Assembly (NCBI GenBank): GCA_029265335.1
Contig: JAJUJN010000137.1
Coordinates: forward strand, 1-6,016
Length of the DNA: 6,016 bases
Origin: Alcaligenaceae bacterium
GTDB lineage: Bacteria > Pseudomonadota > Gammaproteobacteria > Burkholderiales > Burkholderiaceae_B
Reading direction: 5' to 3'
Shown here: one piece after another, positions 4,243 to 6,016 of the stretch
How positions within the stretch are numbered: position 1 is the first letter of the stretch
Layout: each line of letters opens with the position of its first letter
Notes under the pieces: model-generated
Seen by the model: the letters and a program-made list of their open reading frames with translations, nothing else
Told to the model about the DNA's origin: nothing
Databases searched by the model: none
Program-made: the position numbers and the translations under genes

Positions 4243-5822
4243 GCGAGCGTTCTTCATCGCCACAGCGCCCTTCAGACGAGAAGGGTAAGGCTGTCCCCAC
4301 CCAGCCCACGGCCTTGCAGAGTTTGGTCGACGACCTCAACGCGCGACGCGAGCAGGTTCGTGCCATGGGCAATCCGGCGGCTCTGCAGAGGCGAGCCCAA
4401 GCGGGTTTGCTGAACGCCAGAGAACGCATCGCCCATTTGTGCGAGCCCGACAGTTACACCGAGTTCGGCGAGTTTGCTCACACCGGCGAACGCGCGCCAG
4501 CGGACGGCAAAGTGGCTGGTTATGGTCGCATCGACGGTCGGTTGGCGGTGGTCGTGTCGAACGATTTCACCACCAAAGGGGCGTCGAGCACGATCGTGAA
4601 TGGTCGCAAGCTGGCCCACGCCAAGCGAGTCGCCACGCAGCGTGGCTTACCGCTGATCTTTTTCGGCGAATCGTCGGGTGGTCGCATCCCGGAAACGCTG
4701 GGCGCCGCGGGCATGGGAGCTTCGGGCGGCGATCCCGAACAGTACCTGCGGCGGCGCGAAACACCCTGGGCGGCGGCAGTACTGGGGCAATGCTATGGCT
4801 CATCGAGCTGGTACACCGTGCTGAGCGACTTCCGCGTGATGCGCAAAGGCGCACTCATGTCGGTGTCCAGCGCCAAGCTGGTGCGGCAGGCCACGGGCGC
4901 CAAGGTGGAAGATGAAGACCTGGGCGGCTGGCGCCTGCATGCGCAAAAGACGGGCCTGGTGGATCAGGTGGTAGACACCGACGAAGAAGCCATCGAAGCC
5001 ATTCGCACCTTTCTCTCGTACATGCCGAGCCACGCGGGCGAGGCGCCGCCCTTGGCGGCGGTGCCCCAGGGTTCGGGCCGCGACATGGAGCGCATTCTCG
5101 ATTTTCTGCCGGAGTCGCGTGCGCGCGTGTACGACATGAAGAAAATCGTGCGCGCCATCGTAGACACCAACTCGATGTTCGAACTCAAGGCCGAGTTCGG
5201 CAAAACAGCCATCACCGCGCTTGCCCGATTGGCTGGCCAAACGGTGGGCATCATCGCCAGCAATCCGTTGCACCGGGGTGGAGCGCTCGATGTGGCAGCC
5301 TGCCAAAAAATCACCAGTTTCATTGTGCTGTGCGATTCGTTCAACATCCCCTTGATCAATCTGGTGGATGTGCCCGGGTTTCACATTGGTCTCGAGGCTG
5401 AAGAGCAGGCTGCGCCAGCGCGCATCATGAACTACATGATGGCGCTGCAATCGGTTTCGGTGCCCAAGCTCACGGTCATCGTGCGCAAAACCTACGGCCA
5501 GGCTTACCTCAATATGGGCGGTGGGCGCAATTCCGATGAGGTGATTTTGTGGCCTACGGCCGAGGTGGGCTTCATGGCTCCCGCTGCCGCAGTGACTGTA
5601 GTTCATGGCTTGCTGCCTGGTGAGCCGGGCTTCGAGGACAAAATGGCCGCATTTGAGCGCGAGACCAGCCCGTGGGCCATGGCGGGGCAGTTCGCGGCAC
5701 AGTACGTGATAGCGCCTCAACAAACCCGGAATCTTCTGGTGGAGCTGTTGCAAACCCATGCCTTGCGCCGCACCAACGGCGTGGGCGAGCATCGCCTCAG
5801 CAACTGGCCCTACTACGTGTAG
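4239..5822 (+). CDS. Acyl-CoA carboxylase carboxyltransferase subunit, beta/PccB-like (527 aa)
   Basis: This subunit transfers the carboxyl group from carboxybiotin to an acyl-CoA. It has the two crotonase-like halves of propionyl-, methylcrotonyl- and acetyl-CoA carboxyltransferases. The N half (about 25-275) contains GYGRIDGRLAVVVSNDFTTKG (94-114) and the glycine pair in ESSGGRIPE (144-152). The C half (about 280-520) contains NPLHRGGALD (342-351), DVPGFHIGLEAE (377-388), VPKLTVIVRKTYGQAY (408-423) and SDEVILWPTAEVGFMAP (432-448). Length is normal for the family. D433 appears to align with the aspartate that influences substrate choice in PccB-type enzymes, based on my hand alignment. Motifs differ from classical PCC/MCC: ESSGGRIPE replaces DSGGARIQE and PGFHIG replaces PGFLPG. 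The first 22 residues are polar, probably a disordered tail. The ATG overlaps the carrier stop codon by 4 nt. The substrate is unknown; calling it propionyl- or methylcrotonyl-CoA carboxylase would be over-reading. Confidence 0.92.
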   Translation: MSERSSSPQRPSDEKGKAVPTQPTALQSLVDDLNARREQVRAMGNPAALQRRAQAGLLNARERIAHLCEPDSYTEFGEFAHTGERAPADGKVAGYGRIDGRLAVVVSNDFTTKGASSTIVNGRKLAHAKRVATQRGLPLIFFGESSGGRIPETLGAAGMGASGGDPEQYLRRRETPWAAAVLGQCYGSSSWYTVLSDFRVMRKGALMSVSSAKLVRQATGAKVEDEDLGGWRLHAQKTGLVDQVVDTDEEAIEAIRTFLSYMPSHAGEAPPLAAVPQGSGRDMERILDFLPESRARVYDMKKIVRAIVDTNSMFELKAEFGKTAITALARLAGQTVGIIASNPLHRGGALDVAACQKITSFIVLCDSFNIPLINLVDVPGFHIGLEAEEQAAPARIMNYMMALQSVSVPKLTVIVRKTYGQAYLNMGGGRNSDEVILWPTAEVGFMAPAAAVTVVHGLLPGEPGFEDKMAAFERETSPWAMAGQFAAQYVIAPQQTRNLLVELLQTHALRRTNGVGEHRLSNWPYYV

Positions 5823-5840
5823 GGGTAGAGCGATTGATGC

Positions 5841-5862
5841 AGTGTGCTGCCTGCAGCGCACT
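5841..5862. terminator. Strong hairpin between convergent genes, likely bidirectional terminator
   Basis: AGTGTGCTGC (5841-5850) and GCAGCGCACT (5853-5862) pair at all ten positions, with one G-U pair. In RNA, the top pair or two would open to form the loop. It sits midway between the carboxyltransferase stop (5822) and the end of the next, convergent gene (5873). No T-run flanks it on either strand, so it is either a non-classical terminator or an mRNA 3'-end stabiliser. Confidence 0.55.
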
Positions 5863-5872
5863 CCACCGCCAC

Positions 5873-6016
5873 TTACAGCAGCGGCTGCTCGGCGAGTTCG
5901 CGGATTCGTTGCACGGTGTCGAGATCGGCCGCCAGGTACGCTTGTTCGCGGGCCTTGCGGCTGTCTTCGTCGAGCGCCTGCTCGCTGGGGCTGAATTCGT
6001 CCCACTCGTAAACGAA
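5873..6016 (-). CDS. 3' end of an unrecognised minus-strand gene (47 residues visible)
   Basis: The frame is open from the window edge to a TAA stop at 5875-5873. The visible C-terminus begins FVYEWDEFSPSEQALDED and ends in IRELAEQPLL. It is hydrophilic, rich in Glu, Asp, Ala, Gln and Arg, and probably helical (about residues 11-43), with no membrane segment. The codons have the strong third-position G/C preference of the neighbouring genes, which supports real coding. It is convergent with the carboxylase operon with a 50-nt gap containing a hairpin, so it is likely an independent transcription unit. I do not recognise the family from this fragment. Confidence 0.65.
   Translation of the reverse strand, partial: FVYEWDEFSPSEQALDEDSRKAREQAYLAADLDTVQRIRELAEQPLL

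Noticed and set aside
2634..5822. Assignment as housekeeping acetyl-CoA carboxylase, or as named propionyl- or methylcrotonyl-CoA carboxylase
   Set aside because: Housekeeping AccB has a long linker and AccA/AccD are separate half-enzymes, unlike here. PCC and MCC alpha subunits carry a fused biotin domain, and the carboxyltransferase motifs differ from both.
4800..6005. 401-codon minus-strand frame opposite the carboxyltransferase
   Set aside because: It is antisense to a well-supported carboxyltransferase and conflicts with the real minus-strand frame ending at 5873. Its composition is typical of a shadow frame.

Overview
The window is GC-rich, densely packed DNA from a proteobacterium. 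The protein types and codon use suggest a beta-proteobacterium, perhaps of the Alcaligenaceae/Burkholderiales kind, but this is an inference from gene style and no taxonomic marker is present. I see no mobile element, CRISPR array, rRNA or tRNA.

Layout. Positions 1-215 are non-coding and hold a promoter and two hairpins in front of a small stand-alone two-CBS-domain protein (216-665, +). It converges on a class III (CaiB/BaiF) CoA-transferase gene (693-1943, -). Upstream of that, on the same strand, is a MarR-family regulator gene (2065-2544, -). An 89-bp divergent control region (2545-2633) separates marR from a tightly coupled three-gene acyl-CoA carboxylase operon on the + strand: biotin carboxylase (2634-4028), a 75-residue biotin carrier (4015-4242) and a carboxyltransferase beta-type subunit (4239-5822). 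The reading frames overlap by 14 and 4 nt. A convergent hairpin (5841-5862) follows, then the 3' end of an unrecognised minus-strand gene (5873-6016, cut by the window edge).

How it may work together. A CoA-transferase would load a carboxylic acid onto CoA, and the split biotin-dependent enzyme would carboxylate an acyl-CoA, possibly the same one. The MarR protein probably controls both arms. Two related 20-bp sites (15 of 20 positions identical) lie at 2049-2068 and 2551-2570. In each, the TTGACC half-site sits where the -35 box of the next metabolic gene is expected, and the second site also covers the likely -10 box of marR itself. This suggests a small self-contained acid-activation and carboxylation regulon with a MarR switch. 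The substrate cannot be read from the sequence. The biotin carboxylase and carboxyltransferase keep the catalytic residues I could check but depart from several family signature motifs, so they may belong to a little-studied branch.
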